Part shown: positions 16,090 through 26,195 of the stretch, in pieces
Numbering within the stretch: position 1 is the first letter of the stretch
Layout: each line of letters starts with the position of its first letter
Source: Planctomicrobium piriforme
GTDB lineage: Bacteria > Planctomycetota > Planctomycetia > Pirellulales > UBA1268
Reading direction: 5' to 3'
NCBI GenBank assembly: GCA_945861585.1
Contig: CAMAVC010000024.1
Coordinates: forward strand, 1 to 40,091
DNA length: 40,091 nt
Translations under genes and position numbers: made by a program
Notes under the pieces: generated by a model
What the model was told of the DNA's origin: nothing
Seen by the model: only the letters and a program-made list of their open reading frames with translations
Database searches by the model: none

Positions 16090-19000
16090 TCACATGAAAT
16101 TGCGCCACCGAGCAAGCCACATGCAGGCCAGGCCCGCAACGGCAAGGCCCCACGCTCCCGGCTCCGGCACGGCGGCGAAGCCCGGCAGGGCTGCGTCGCC
16201 CAGCCCGAAACCATCGGCCGCACTTCCCAGCGCCATCGCCAGCCTGGCACCCTGCACAACCGGCAGGTACGACCCCTTGCCGTAGAGCTGGGCGCTGAGC
16301 ATCGACTGCACGTCGGTGCTGTTCACACTCCCCGAGTAGGTGAAGTCGCCCTGCGACCAGGCCGCCCCCACGTTGCCCTTGCCGTAGAGCCGCGCGGTGT
16401 TGATCAGCGTGACATCGCTGCTGTTCACCACGCCGTCGAGATTCGCGTCGCCCGCCGCCGCCCAGGCCACGACCGCCGTGCCGCTCGCGAGTACGCGGTA
16501 GCCCACAACGGGGTTCGTCGAGCCCGCCGACGCCTTGGGCCCGGTCGTCATGATCCCGCTCGTACCCGAGAACGAGCCCGTGCCCCGGCCCGCGAGGAGG
16601 TCGGCCCGTAGGTCGGCCTCCACGATCCCGCCGGGGGCCACGTTGATCCGGCTCGTGCCGATGTCGAGCTTCCCACCCGTCGCCTGATCGATCGCGAGGG
16701 CCGAGAGGTTTACGATCTCGCGCCGGTCGGCGGGCAGGCTCACGAGGCCACCTCCGCTGACCCCGAGGGCTGGGCTGCCCGACACGCTTCCCGACGCGAG
16801 CACGAGCGTGCCCGACGCCACGTTGACCGCGTAGCCCGGCGTCGTGAACTGCATGCCCGCCCCCACCGTGACGCCTCCGCCCACCGTCACCGTGCCCGCG
16901 GTGCCACTGAACACGGCCGTGGCCTGCGGCACCCAGGGGCCTACGTCCTGGCCGTTGAACCAGTTCATGCCGCTCGTCGTCCACGCGCCGCTGCCGCCCG
17001 GATTCACGCCGTTGCCATACCACGTGAGCGTGGTCGCCGGCGTGAACACGAGGTCGAGCCCCGTGGTTCCCGAGAGCACGACACGAAACGTGCCCCGGGA
17101 CGTGTCGTTGGCAAACCCACCCGTGCCGTTGGTGGCGGCCGTCGTGATCCGAAACTTGTCGGCTGCGAAGCCCGTGATTCCGCCTGTGGCATTCGCGATC
17201 CGCCACGTAGCCGACTTCGTCGGGTCGAAGTTCGCGGCGCTGCCACTCACGTCGGGCGAGATCCCTGAGAGGCTCCAGAGGTTGATCCGGAACGGATCGG
17301 CCGACGTGCTCGCGATCGAGAGCGTGCCGGCCACGGTCGCGAGGTCCCAGCCGCCGGCACTGCCCGCCGTGCCGCCGGCGTCGAGCACCTGCCAGTTGTA
17401 GTTGCCACCCGAGTTCCAGGTGAGCCCCTGCGAAAACAGAAGCGTGCCCGAGCTCGCACCGGGCGCGAGCGTGGCGCCGGATTGAATCGTCGTGCTGCCC
17501 CCCACCGTTCCCGTACCGCCGAGCGTTGCCCCGCTCGTCACCGTCACCGCGCCCGTGGCAGCCGACTGATTGCCGTCGATCCGAAGCGTGCCCGCTGCGA
17601 TCTGCGTGGGGCCGGTGTAGGTGTTGCTTCCGGTAAGCCGCAGCGTGCCCGCCCCGAGCTTCGTGAGTCCGCCCGAGCTGCTGCCACTCGTGACGAGTGG
17701 CTGGGCGATCGAGACGGTGTTCGCCCCCGTGTCGAGCACCGCGCCGCCCGGGCCAACCCGCGCCGCCGTCACGGCGATGAAGTTCGTGCTCGACGCGAGC
17801 GCCCGCAGTGTGCCACCGTTGAAGTTCATCGTGCCGCTGCCGGTGCCGATCGAGAAGGCGCGAGATGTCTCGAATACGCCCCCGTCGAGGTTCGCCGTGC
17901 CGCGCGCCCCGGAGGTCGAGCCCACGGTGCCCGTCACGTTCACGCCCATTCGCAGTGCCCCTGAGCCCGTGATCGAGAGCGTGCCCCCGCTTACCGTGAT
18001 CGCGCCCGATGCGTTGTTGGCGGCGAACTGCGTGTCGCCGCCGATGACGAGGTCGTTCGGGCCCGACAACGTCAACGAGCCTCCCGACACGTTGATCGCG
18101 CCGCTGCCCTTGTTGCCGACGAGCATCCGCGCCGACGTCATCGCGAGCGTCGTCGCCCCGCCCTTGACGTCGAGCGTGGAGGTGCCGCTTGCGTCACCGA
18201 TCGCTCCGATGCCCGCCGACGAGAGCGTGTTGCTGCCCGAGAGAATCTCGAGCACCGCGCTCGCCCCGCCGCCCGCTGCCATCTGCAGCTTGCCGCTCGC
18301 CGAGAAGCGACCGCCTGCTCCAGGGTTGATCACGAGTCGGCCGCCGTTCACCGCAACGGTGCCGCCAAGCGCCGAGTCGATGCCGGAGAGCGTCATCGTG
18401 CCCGTGCCGATCTTCGTGAAGGCGAGGCTGCCACCGGCCACGGAGTTTTGCAGTCGGCCGGCAAACGTTTCGGTGAGGTTACCGCTGCCTACGGTCAGAG
18501 TGGCCATGCCACTCGAATCGGTCATGTCGATCACGGCGATGCCGCCTGAGCCCGATGTGGAGAGGCTGGAGAGGCTCTGATTGAAGCCATTCAAGTCGAA
18601 CGTCGCAGTGCCGCTCGTCGGTGCCATCACGACCGCCGCGCTGCCGCCAAGCGTGTTCGCCACGCCGAGTTCGAGTCGTCCCGCCGTGACACGATAGGGC
18701 GCAGCAAGCGAGTTGCTCCCCGCAAGCGTCAACGTTCCCGTTCCCGTTTTCGTGAGCGACCCGAGGCCGGAGAGCCCGCCAGCGAACGTTGTCGAGCGAC
18801 CGTTGCCGCCCACGGTGAGCGCCACCGCGGCGGGCGTCGTGGCCGAGTTCGTGAGCACGAGGCCGTTGGAGCCTGAGAGCCCCCCGAATGTCGCGCTCGT
18901 GAGCGTGCCAAAGGAGAGGCTGCCCGCGCTGCCGGAGAGCGTGTCGAACGTGCTGTTGACGATCGCCGCGGCGTGGCCGAGCCGCAGACCACCAGCCATC

Positions 19001-20517
19001 ACCTGCGTGTCACCCGTGAACGTGTTCGACGTGGTGAGCGTGAGCATGCCCGTGCCCGTCTTCGCGATCCCGAAAGTGCCGGTGAGAAACGCATTACGGG
19101 CCTCGACCTGCGTCTGCGTGCCGCTGGCCACGTCGATCGTGATCGTGGTCGGATAGGAGGCCGAGATGAACTGGATGTCCATCGAACTGCCCGCTGCAGC
19201 AGACGTGACGGGGTCGAACCGCAGCCGGGAGATCTGGCCCGTCCACGACGCCGTGGACGACACGTCAATCTCGTAAATGCGATACTGCCCGTCGTTCACC
19301 ACCGAAAGCGTCTTGCTGTTCGTCGCGCTGATGGGCGATGCGCCGTTGTTTCGCTCCCAGAACACCTGTGCCGTGGCGGTGGACCCGCTGGCGAGCGCGT
19401 AGGCGGCCCGCACGTAGAGCTTCGGCACGTCGGCAGCCTGAAACGTGGTTTCCGGGCTCCACATCTGCGGATCGCTGCCGTTCATGGTCACCGTCAGGTG
19501 GTCGGTGACCGGAAACCCGGTGTCTGACGCGGCGCCCTTGTACGTCCAGCCGGCCCGCGTGCCCTGAAACTGGTAGTCCGGGTTGAGATCCGGCTTGTTC
19601 GCAATCGCGAACCCCCGGATGTCGGCCACCGTGCCGAGCACGAGGTGGTAGGTGTAGTCATAGACGATGTTGTGATCGAGGATCTCCGACCGCAAGGGGG
19701 CGATGTAGCCCGTGCTCGGGCTCGTTGGCAGCGTCGCCGTGCCACTCGTAAAGAAGCCCCCTTTGAAGCTCACGTTGCCGGGGAGCACGACGCCCAATCC
19801 CCAATCATTGGTGTCCACGTAGGCGGCCCATCCCTCGGTGCCCCGAAAGCCGCCCCACGAGGGTGGCGGCGCGTTGGGCATCGTCGTGAGCGAGCCTCCG
19901 GTGAAGGGCTGGGTGCCCGCATAGGTCTTGAGTTGCGTGAGCGTGGCCCGCGTATACATCGCCGGCAGTTCCTGCGTGAACGCGGCGTACTGCGTCGTGT
20001 CGCTGCGGGCGTTGGTGAGCCGATTACGCACCGTCGCCACGCTGCCGCTGATCGAGATCCACTGCTCCATCGTGCATTCGGAGTCGACGTTTTGCAGCGC
20101 CCACTGCTTGGGGATCGTCTTCGTGTAGAGGACGCCGCCCGTCGTCGAGGAGGCGACCACGCGCGACGCATTGCCGTAGGCGTCTCCGGCCTGCACCGGG
20201 TTCCACCCCCAGGGGCTCCAGCTCGGGTTTTGGGTCGTCCCAGCCGGCTGGAAATCGTCGGGGCCGGAATAGTAGGACTGCTGCACCTCGCGGCCGAGAT
20301 CATACGAGTTGATCACGTTGCCATTGGTGCCCGCGGTGCCAGATCGTTGCAGCAGGACGATCGAGCCGCCCTTGGTCGTATCGACACCGATCCGGATGGC
20401 ACCGTTGTCGAGCGTCAGGAGGCCTTGGGCGGCTGCAGGAGACGTGAGAAGCATCACCGCGGCCGAGGCGATGATGGAGCATCTGGTCATACTTCCGGTG
20501 GAAGTCGTCGCCTTCAT
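16090..20517 (-). CDS. Giant exported PEP-CTERM protein: mutarotase-like N-domain, beta-helix, dockerin-like repeats
   Basis: A 1475-residue surface protein. Signal peptide to about residue 31 (ASAAVMLLTSPAAAQ). Residues 31-285 form a beta-sandwich of unrecognised family (LLTLDNGAIRIGVDTTKGGS, SPWGWNPVQAGDAYGN) that resembles galactose-mutarotase-like sugar enzymes in style; 300-455 looks like a jelly-roll carbohydrate-binding fold (WTGQISRLRFDP). From 460 to about 1150 come autotransporter-associated beta-strand repeats (LTKTGTGTLTLAGSN, GLTKLGAGTLRLTGSNTYTG). Residues about 1352-1409 carry two dockerin/EF-hand-like repeats (GDANLDGVVNSSDVTLI and GDFTYSGSVNSTDVQSM). The tail is a PEP-CTERM tag (VPEPGAW, helix, Arg). 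The ATG at 20515-20517 is 11 bases below the stop of the lyase gene, so they share a message. No barrel is present, so it is not a true autotransporter. Binding or cleavage of a glycan is inferred from modules. Confidence 0.88.
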   Translation of the reverse strand: MKATTSTGSMTRCSIIASAAVMLLTSPAAAQGLLTLDNGAIRIGVDTTKGGSIVLLQRSGTAGTNGNVINSYDLGREVQQSYYSGPDDFQPAGTTQNPSWSPWGWNPVQAGDAYGNASRVVASSTTGGVLYTKTIPKQWALQNVDSECTMEQWISISGSVATVRNRLTNARSDTTQYAAFTQELPAMYTRATLTQLKTYAGTQPFTGGSLTTMPNAPPPSWGGFRGTEGWAAYVDTNDWGLGVVLPGNVSFKGGFFTSGTATLPTSPSTGYIAPLRSEILDHNIVYDYTYHLVLGTVADIRGFAIANKPDLNPDYQFQGTRAGWTYKGAASDTGFPVTDHLTVTMNGSDPQMWSPETTFQAADVPKLYVRAAYALASGSTATAQVFWERNNGASPISATNSKTLSVVNDGQYRIYEIDVSSTASWTGQISRLRFDPVTSAAAGSSMDIQFISASYPTTITIDVASGTQTQVEARNAFLTGTFGIAKTGTGMLTLTTSNTFTGDTQVMAGGLRLGHAAAIVNSTFDTLSGSAGSLSFGTLTSATFGGLSGSNGLVLTNSATTPAAVALTVGGNGRSTTFAGGLSGLGSLTKTGTGTLTLAGSNSLAAPYRVTAGRLELGVANTLGGSAAVVMAPTSGTATFDLNGFNQSLSSLSTSGSGGIAVIDMTDSSGMATLTVGSGNLTETFAGRLQNSVAGGSLAFTKIGTGTMTLSGIDSALGGTVAVNGGRLVINPGAGGRFSASGKLQMAAGGGASAVLEILSGSNTLSSAGIGAIGDASGTSTLDVKGGATTLAMTSARMLVGNKGSGAINVSGGSLTLSGPNDLVIGGDTQFAANNASGAITVSGGTLSITGSGALRMGVNVTGTVGSTSGARGTANLDGGVFETSRAFSIGTGSGTMNFNGGTLRALASSTNFIAVTAARVGPGGAVLDTGANTVSIAQPLVTSGSSSGGLTKLGAGTLRLTGSNTYTGPTQIAAGTLRIDGNQSAATGAVTVTSGATLGGTGTVGGSTTIQSGATLAPGASSGTLLFSQGLTWNSGGNYNWQVLDAGGTAGSAGGWDLATVAGTLSIASTSADPFRINLWSLSGISPDVSGSAANFDPTKSATWRIANATGGITGFAADKFRITTAATNGTGGFANDTSRGTFRVVLSGTTGLDLVFTPATTLTWYGNGVNPGGSGAWTTSGMNWFNGQDVGPWVPQATAVFSGTAGTVTVGGGVTVGAGMQFTTPGYAVNVASGTLVLASGSVSGSPALGVSGGGLVSLPADRREIVNLSALAIDQATGGKLDIGTSRINVAPGGIVEADLRADLLAGRGTGSFSGTSGIMTTGPKASAGSTNPVVGYRVLASGTAVVAWAAAGDANLDGVVNSSDVTLINTARLYGKGNVGAAWSQGDFTYSGSVNSTDVQSMLSAQLYGKGSYLPVVQGARLAMALGSAADGFGLGDAALPGFAAVPEPGAWGLAVAGLACMWLARWRNFM

Positions 20518-20528
20518 GGCCGATGCCC

Positions 20529-23500
20529 TCAGACGACCAGGCCGTTGAAACGGCGGTTGCGCGGCGACTCGCCGGCGACGCCGTCGGCCTGGAAGCCGAA
20601 CGAGATCTCGGCGCCGGCGGCGATCGTGGAGTTCCACGCGGCGGCCGTGATCGTGTAGCGCGTGCCCACGCGGCTCACGATCGTGGCGTTCCAGATGTTG
20701 GAGATCGTGGCGTCGAGGTCGAACTGCAGGGTCCAGCCGTTGATCGCCGTAGCTCCGGTGTTGCGGATCGTGACGTCGCCGTTGAACCCGGAACTCCAGC
20801 CGTTCGACTGGGTGTAGGTCACCGTCACCGGAGCCGCTTGGTATGACCCCCTGCCGAACAACCGCGTGTTGTTCATCAAGGTGATGTCGATGCTGTTGAC
20901 CGAGCCGGAATAATCGTAGTCGCCGCTCGCCCAGTTCACGCCCGCCACCGGGCCCGCGTTGAACCGACGGGCCGTGTTGACGAGCGACACGTCGATCGAG
21001 TTGATGACGCCGTCGAGGTTTGCATCGCCAAATGCCGCCCAGGCCAGGCGAAGTACCCCGCCTGCCACGCGGTACCCCACGGCACGATTGCTGCCGGCGG
21101 GGGCCGAGGACGAGCCGATCCCGGTCGTTCCCGCCCAGTTGCCACCGCTTCGCCCGGCGATCAGCCGGGCGCGGACCGTTGCCTCGTCGAAGCCACCGGC
21201 CGCCACCGTGAGCTGACCGGTGCCCATGTCGATCCGGGCCGTCGATGCGACCACCAGCGTCGACAGGCTCACGATGCCGTAGCCGACATCGAGCCGCAGC
21301 GTTGCCCCGGCACGCACCTCGAGGGCTCCCGCCGCGAGTGCACCGACGTGCTGCACCACGAGCATACCCTCCTCGACGACGGTTCCGCCGGTGAACGTGC
21401 CTGCAACGGTCAGGACGAGCGTCCCCGCGCCGCGCTTCACGATCCGCTCGCTCCCCTCACGAACGGTGGCGTCGACGAGCGTCGTGCCGGTCGGGACGGT
21501 GACGGCGGTCTCCAGGGTCCACGGGGCGGACACCGTCGATGCATACGCATTGCCGAGCGCGTCGACGATGCCGAGGCCCGGCCCGGTGAGCGACAGCTCG
21601 TAGGCTCCGGTGACCGAGGCGATCGTGCCCAGCGCGAGCGAATACACCCGCCCATCGACGCTCGTGAGCGTGGCGCCGTCGAGCGAGACGCTCTGCCCAT
21701 CGCGCGTGAGCCTGAGATCGGCCACGTCGAACCCGCTGACCGGCTCGGAAAACGTGATCGTGGCCATGTCCGTTGGTGTCGCCGAGGTGCCCGGCGCCGA
21801 TACGTCGATCGTGGCGATGGGAGCGACGAGGTCGAGCGTCCACGTGGCCGTAGCCGACTGCACGAGTGCGACGCCTGTTTTGCTCGTAATCCCGGCACTC
21901 CCGGCCGCCAACATCAACTGATATGTGCCCGACGACGAGGTGACGCCGAGGAGGTTACCGAAGACGAACGTCTTGTCGTCCGTCGTCGTGAGCGTGGCCG
22001 CGGCCAGTGTCACGGGTGATCCATTTCGCACGAGTGCGAGATCACCAATCCCGAATCCATTCACCGCCTCCGAGAAAGTCACCGTGACGCTCGACACGGG
22101 CGTGGCCGTGGTGCCGGTCGCCGATGGTGCGAGCGATGCCGTCGGTGCGGACGAATTGAGTGTCCACGTCGTGGTCGAGCCCACAGCGAGCGCATTGCCC
22201 GACGAGTCGGTGATTCCCGAACCGACCGCCACGAGCGCGAGCGTGTACGTGCCGGCGGTCGATGTGATCCCCGTCAGATTGCCGAGCGTGAAGGTCTTGG
22301 TGTCGAGCGTGGAGAGCGTCGCGCCGGCCAGCGAAACGCTCACACCGCCGCGCGTGAGCGCAAGATCGGCGAGATCGAAGCCCGACACCTGTTCCGAGAA
22401 CGCAATCGTGACCGTGCCCACAGCCGTGGACGAGGTGCCGGGCGACGAGGGTGCGAGCGCGACCGTGGGGGGCGTGGCGTCGAGCGTCGTGTATTGCAGC
22501 TGCACCCAGTCGACGGTCGTAGTGGGAGAGAAGGCGAGGTTCAGTGTGCCGTCCTGGAGGCTCGAGAGTTGCGCGGACGAGAGCGTGATCTCGCGCGAGG
22601 TCGCACTCGTATCGAGCGCGGCCCAGCCGAGGCTCGCATAGGTCTGGCCGGCCGTCGAATCGAAATACAGCTGGTCCGACGCGCCGGTCGTCCCGCTCGT
22701 GGCTTTGACGCCTGCCACGAGCCGGGCCCACGTGACCTGCTCGCCCGGATTAAGCGGGATCGATACCGTGACGGGCACGATCCGGTCGGCAGCCGCACTG
22801 TCGAGCCCCTTTGCTGCCTTGCCCGTGCTCGCCGTGACCTGGCTCGACCACGCCGCCAGTGCGACTGCGGCATCGCCCGCCGACGCCGAAGCGTAGCCAT
22901 CGAGGTCGCCCACCCAAGCCTGCCGGTTTGTCCGCGGCGCCCACGAGGCGAGCGACGTCACACTCGGTGCAGTGGTGGGGGCCGACTGCCCGGTCCGCAG
23001 CGGCACCATCCACACCGACAGCCGCTCGTTGGTGGTGCCGGTGTAGCGGATCGTGAGCTTGGTGAAGCCGCTGTTGGACGACTGGCCGCTGACCACCGGC
23101 GACGACGCCAGCGACTTCGCCTCCATGAGGCTGAAGGTGGCCCCCGTGCCGGAGAGGATCTGGCACTGCAGGCGATTCGACCCGATCGTGATCGTCGCCG
23201 TCTTGCCGTCGGGGCTGATCACGAAGTTGTTGGCCCGGGTCGCCCACGGGACCTTCACGTGCATGAACCAATAGATTTCCGGCCCACTCGCGGCAGTGAT
23301 CTCGTCCTGCACGAGCAGGCTGTCGTCGGTGCGGTCGAACCGCAAGCCCCGCTGCACGGCCGAGACCCGCATCTTTGAGTAGAGGTTCGTGAGATCAACG
23401 ATGCCGATCGACTCGAGGTCGGTGGACAGGCTCTTCACGACAGGCGCATAGGCGGGCTTACCCGTTGCATCCTTGTAGACCTGGTCGGCATTCAGGGCGC

Positions 23501-26015
23501 GCTCGTTGGCGTCTGTGCTCGATAGATAGTCATTGGCCGTCGGGTTGATCACGAGCGTGTTTTGCCCTTCAGCCCGCTTGCGATAGGCCCCGTAGTTGGT
23601 GCCGCCCACCTGGGCGAGCGAGTAGGAGTCTCGCCCGAGATCGTCGGCCCAACGAGTGCCGAGCGCGTCGAAGAGAAACGTGCCGCCGTCGAGATTCTCG
23701 TGACCATCCACGCCCTTGTAGCCGCCCTTGAACATCACAGACGCCGTGTGATTGCTCCACGAGTCGCGCCAGATGTTCACGTGCTCGCTGTAGTTGGTCT
23801 GCCCCGACGTGCCCCACTGCCGCAGCCCCGCATCGCCGTAGAAGCCGGCGTCGGTCTTGGTGACCGCGGCCCCAGGCGAAACGACGCGGCCCGTGGTCTG
23901 ATCCCCGCGCTGGTCATACCACAGCAGTGCCCACGGAGACTGGAACGACGGCCGCGTGTACGTTGTGGAGCTGCCGTTCGACACGATCGAAAACTGCGCC
24001 GTCGACGTCGCACGATCAGCCACCACCTTGGCCACGTCGCCCCGGTTGAACCGCTGAGCCAGCCAATAGAACCATGGATCGCCGTTCTGCGACCAGTCGC
24101 CGTCTTCGTAGGGGAACGTGGCGTTGACGTTGCCGCCGACATTCGTGGAGGCCTGGACGAGGTAGTTCGGCACCTGCTGGAACCCCTGCTCGAGCGAGAG
24201 CGCGTAATCCGTGCCCACGGCCGTCTGCAGATTGTTCATGAAGCGGATGAGATACAGCGTGCCATAGCCCATGTAGCCAGGCCCTTCCGGCCAGCCGCCG
24301 TTTTCGCCGGCAAACCGCTGCATCGCCGACTGGAGCACGGGCCACCCCTTGGAGATCAGTGTCTCCGTCTCGGCGCGGTAATACTCAGGCGCGAAGGCGA
24401 GCGCCGCGTTGCCGACGCCGCCGATGCACACGAACGACCAGTTGGCATACCACTGCGTCCAGTACGTGCGCGCCGTGCAGGCGTCGATCGTGGGCTTGAT
24501 GGCCAGCGTGTAGACGCGATCGGCGATCTGCTTCCGCTCGGCTGCCGTGAACTCGTCGTACATCCAGTCGTAGGCGAGCGAGATGCCCTGCGACACCATT
24601 GCCGCACCGAGGAACTGGTAGCCCGTATCCCAGGTCGTCCACTGGATCACCCGCTGGATGACGGCCTTCGCCTTGTCGAAGTACTTCTGGGCGTTCGTGT
24701 CGTTGCCTTCCACCTCCTTGCGGAGCCGGTACGCCCCGGTGAGATAGGTGAGATTGTCTTCGAGGCCCGCGAGAATCGGTTGCGTGCCGCCCGCCGCCGA
24801 CGAGGGCGCGGTCGCGGGCGGGAGGTCATCGGCGAGATAGAGGTCGGCCCGCGCGATGATCGAGTCATACCAGGTCTTGAAGGCGCCGCCCTGGGCCACG
24901 AGCACTTTCGCGCGGGCGAACATCTCGGGGCTCGCGAGAATCCGGTCTCGGCCCGTCGACATGCCGTTCAGGACGCCGGTCGCGGGCAGTGGCGTGGTCG
25001 CGCCCCACGGCTCGATGTTGTCGGCCCCGATCACGGTCACGGTCGACGAGACGGGCGTCGTCCAGCCCACCGACCAGTGGTTGAAGCCAGCCTGCTCCTT
25101 GTGGAGCACCTCGAAGGAGTACCGCTGTCCCTGCACGAGCGAGACTGGAGAAGATGTCTGTGTCGGGGAGGTCGTCCACGCGTTTGGAGCGGTGATCACC
25201 GACGTGAAGGCGATGCGGGTTGCATTGGCTGGATTCGCGTCGGTGGAGAGGGAGAACTGCACGTCGTCGTTGCCCGCCACCGAGAACACGTGGTCGCCCG
25301 TGAACGACGGCACGATGAATCCCCTGACTCGTGATCCAGTCGCATCGCCCACGTCCTGCTGGAGCGACTGCAGGCTCGTGATCATCTGTCGATACGCCGG
25401 GGCTCCCGCATAGGCGGCGCTACCGGTGAGGTCGGTCACCTTTCCGCCGCCGATGCCCGTCCATGTCTCCTGGAGGGCCGTGCCGCGGTTGTCGATCGGG
25501 ATCTCGGCATTGAGGCGGGCCTGGGGGATCACCTCCCGCATGAGGCTCGGGCTCGACCACTCGAGCCGCACGCTCGCCGACCCGGTGTTCTGGTAGTACT
25601 CGAGCTTGATGGGAGTGGCCTGCCCCGCATGCAGCGCGATCTGGCCCGACACGGCGCGAGCCGACTGATTCACCCAGTTCGTGACGATCAGTTCGTTGTC
25701 GACCCACAGCCGCACGCCATCGTCGGCGGTGACAGTAAACGTGTAGAACTCCGAAAACTGCGGCACGACGGCGCCCGTCCACCGCACCGAGTAGGTCGTA
25801 GTGGCGACGCCTGTCACCGGGGCGGCCGTGCCCCAGTTAAAGTTCACCGTCGCATCGACGCGAGAGAGTTTCGACGCCGTGAAATCAGTGTTGTCGAAGT
25901 AGGTGGCGGAAAGCCCCTCTCCCGCGAGCAGGTGGCGGCTCTCGAGCGGTTCGACCGCCATCGTGCGTCCGATCCCGGCGCGGATTCGGCGACGGCGGCG
26001 GAACGAGCGATGCAT
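20529..26015 (-). CDS. Giant heparinase-II/III-like polysaccharide lyase with PA14, Ig-like, dockerin-like and CBM2 modules
   Basis: A 1828-residue exported enzyme, probably a polysaccharide lyase. The N-terminus has an LEPR-XLL-like motif (EPLESRHLLA, about 22-31) common in planctomycete exported giants. PA14-like domains lie at about 33-170 and 175-328. An alpha/alpha-toroid plus beta-sheet lyase unit runs from about 345 to 1050, with NWSFVCIGGVGNAAL, GGWPEGPGYMGYG (near 575) and GHENLDGGTF...WADDLG (near 770), patterns of heparinase II/III-type lyases. After it come a CBM-like beta-domain, three Ig-like repeats (SEQVSGFDLADL, SEAVNGFGIGDL, SEPVSGFDVADL; about 1180-1510), a beta-strand repeat, two dockerin-like repeats (about 1660-1718) and a C-terminal CBM2-like domain (about 1729-1828). 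A GTG lies nine bases upstream of the chosen ATG. It lacks PEP-CTERM. Substrate undetermined; catalytic residues not assigned with certainty. Confidence 0.86.
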   Translation of the reverse strand: MHRSFRRRRRIRAGIGRTMAVEPLESRHLLAGEGLSATYFDNTDFTASKLSRVDATVNFNWGTAAPVTGVATTTYSVRWTGAVVPQFSEFYTFTVTADDGVRLWVDNELIVTNWVNQSARAVSGQIALHAGQATPIKLEYYQNTGSASVRLEWSSPSLMREVIPQARLNAEIPIDNRGTALQETWTGIGGGKVTDLTGSAAYAGAPAYRQMITSLQSLQQDVGDATGSRVRGFIVPSFTGDHVFSVAGNDDVQFSLSTDANPANATRIAFTSVITAPNAWTTSPTQTSSPVSLVQGQRYSFEVLHKEQAGFNHWSVGWTTPVSSTVTVIGADNIEPWGATTPLPATGVLNGMSTGRDRILASPEMFARAKVLVAQGGAFKTWYDSIIARADLYLADDLPPATAPSSAAGGTQPILAGLEDNLTYLTGAYRLRKEVEGNDTNAQKYFDKAKAVIQRVIQWTTWDTGYQFLGAAMVSQGISLAYDWMYDEFTAAERKQIADRVYTLAIKPTIDACTARTYWTQWYANWSFVCIGGVGNAALAFAPEYYRAETETLISKGWPVLQSAMQRFAGENGGWPEGPGYMGYGTLYLIRFMNNLQTAVGTDYALSLEQGFQQVPNYLVQASTNVGGNVNATFPYEDGDWSQNGDPWFYWLAQRFNRGDVAKVVADRATSTAQFSIVSNGSSTTYTRPSFQSPWALLWYDQRGDQTTGRVVSPGAAVTKTDAGFYGDAGLRQWGTSGQTNYSEHVNIWRDSWSNHTASVMFKGGYKGVDGHENLDGGTFLFDALGTRWADDLGRDSYSLAQVGGTNYGAYRKRAEGQNTLVINPTANDYLSSTDANERALNADQVYKDATGKPAYAPVVKSLSTDLESIGIVDLTNLYSKMRVSAVQRGLRFDRTDDSLLVQDEITAASGPEIYWFMHVKVPWATRANNFVISPDGKTATITIGSNRLQCQILSGTGATFSLMEAKSLASSPVVSGQSSNSGFTKLTIRYTGTTNERLSVWMVPLRTGQSAPTTAPSVTSLASWAPRTNRQAWVGDLDGYASASAGDAAVALAAWSSQVTASTGKAAKGLDSAAADRIVPVTVSIPLNPGEQVTWARLVAGVKATSGTTGASDQLYFDSTAGQTYASLGWAALDTSATSREITLSSAQLSSLQDGTLNLAFSPTTTVDWVQLQYTTLDATPPTVALAPSSPGTSSTAVGTVTIAFSEQVSGFDLADLALTRGGVSVSLAGATLSTLDTKTFTLGNLTGITSTAGTYTLALVAVGSGITDSSGNALAVGSTTTWTLNSSAPTASLAPSATGTTATPVSSVTVTFSEAVNGFGIGDLALVRNGSPVTLAAATLTTTDDKTFVFGNLLGVTSSSGTYQLMLAAGSAGITSKTGVALVQSATATWTLDLVAPIATIDVSAPGTSATPTDMATITFSEPVSGFDVADLRLTRDGQSVSLDGATLTSVDGRVYSLALGTIASVTGAYELSLTGPGLGIVDALGNAYASTVSAPWTLETAVTVPTGTTLVDATVREGSERIVKRGAGTLVLTVAGTFTGGTVVEEGMLVVQHVGALAAGALEVRAGATLRLDVGYGIVSLSTLVVASTARIDMGTGQLTVAAGGFDEATVRARLIAGRSGGNWAGTTGIGSSSAPAGSNRAVGYRVAGGVLRLAWAAFGDANLDGVINSIDVSLVNTARRFNAGPVAGVNWASGDYDYSGSVNSIDITLMNNTRLFGRGSYQAAPVTVTYTQSNGWSSGFNGDVTIRNTGATAINGWTLQFDLDATISNIWNATIVSRVGTRYTITAAAWNSTIAAGAEISFGFQADGVAGESPRNRRFNGLVV

Positions 26016-26195
26016 GGCGGACACCCACCCGGGACGGGAACACGACCGACCCGACTCCGAGCCTGTCGGACCCCGTCGAGGAGGGCCATTCGGAGCCGGG
26101 ATGCACCCCGTACGAACCTCGGTGGAGTGTAGTTCTCCGCTTCACTGCGGTCTGTCACCTGTTTATGCGGCACGCCTGCGAAACGCAGCCGAAAT
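26016..26195. promoter_or_regulatory. Leader of the giant lyase gene, between it and the response regulator gene
   Basis: 180 bases that should hold the promoter of the two-gene giant unit if it is transcribed separately from the regulator. It contains GTTTATGCG, which recurs in the symporter leader, but a shared 9-mer is expected by chance about 0.4 times between two regions of this size, so I give it no weight. Confidence 0.4.

Noticed and set aside
18600..19100. Tandem repeats that might suggest a CRISPR or satellite array
   Set aside because: They are coding repeats of autotransporter-associated beta strands with degenerate sequence, uneven spacing and no spacers.
16090..20517. Classical type V autotransporter
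   Set aside because: The beta-strand repeats are present, but the C-terminus is a PEP-CTERM tag and there is no outer-membrane barrel.
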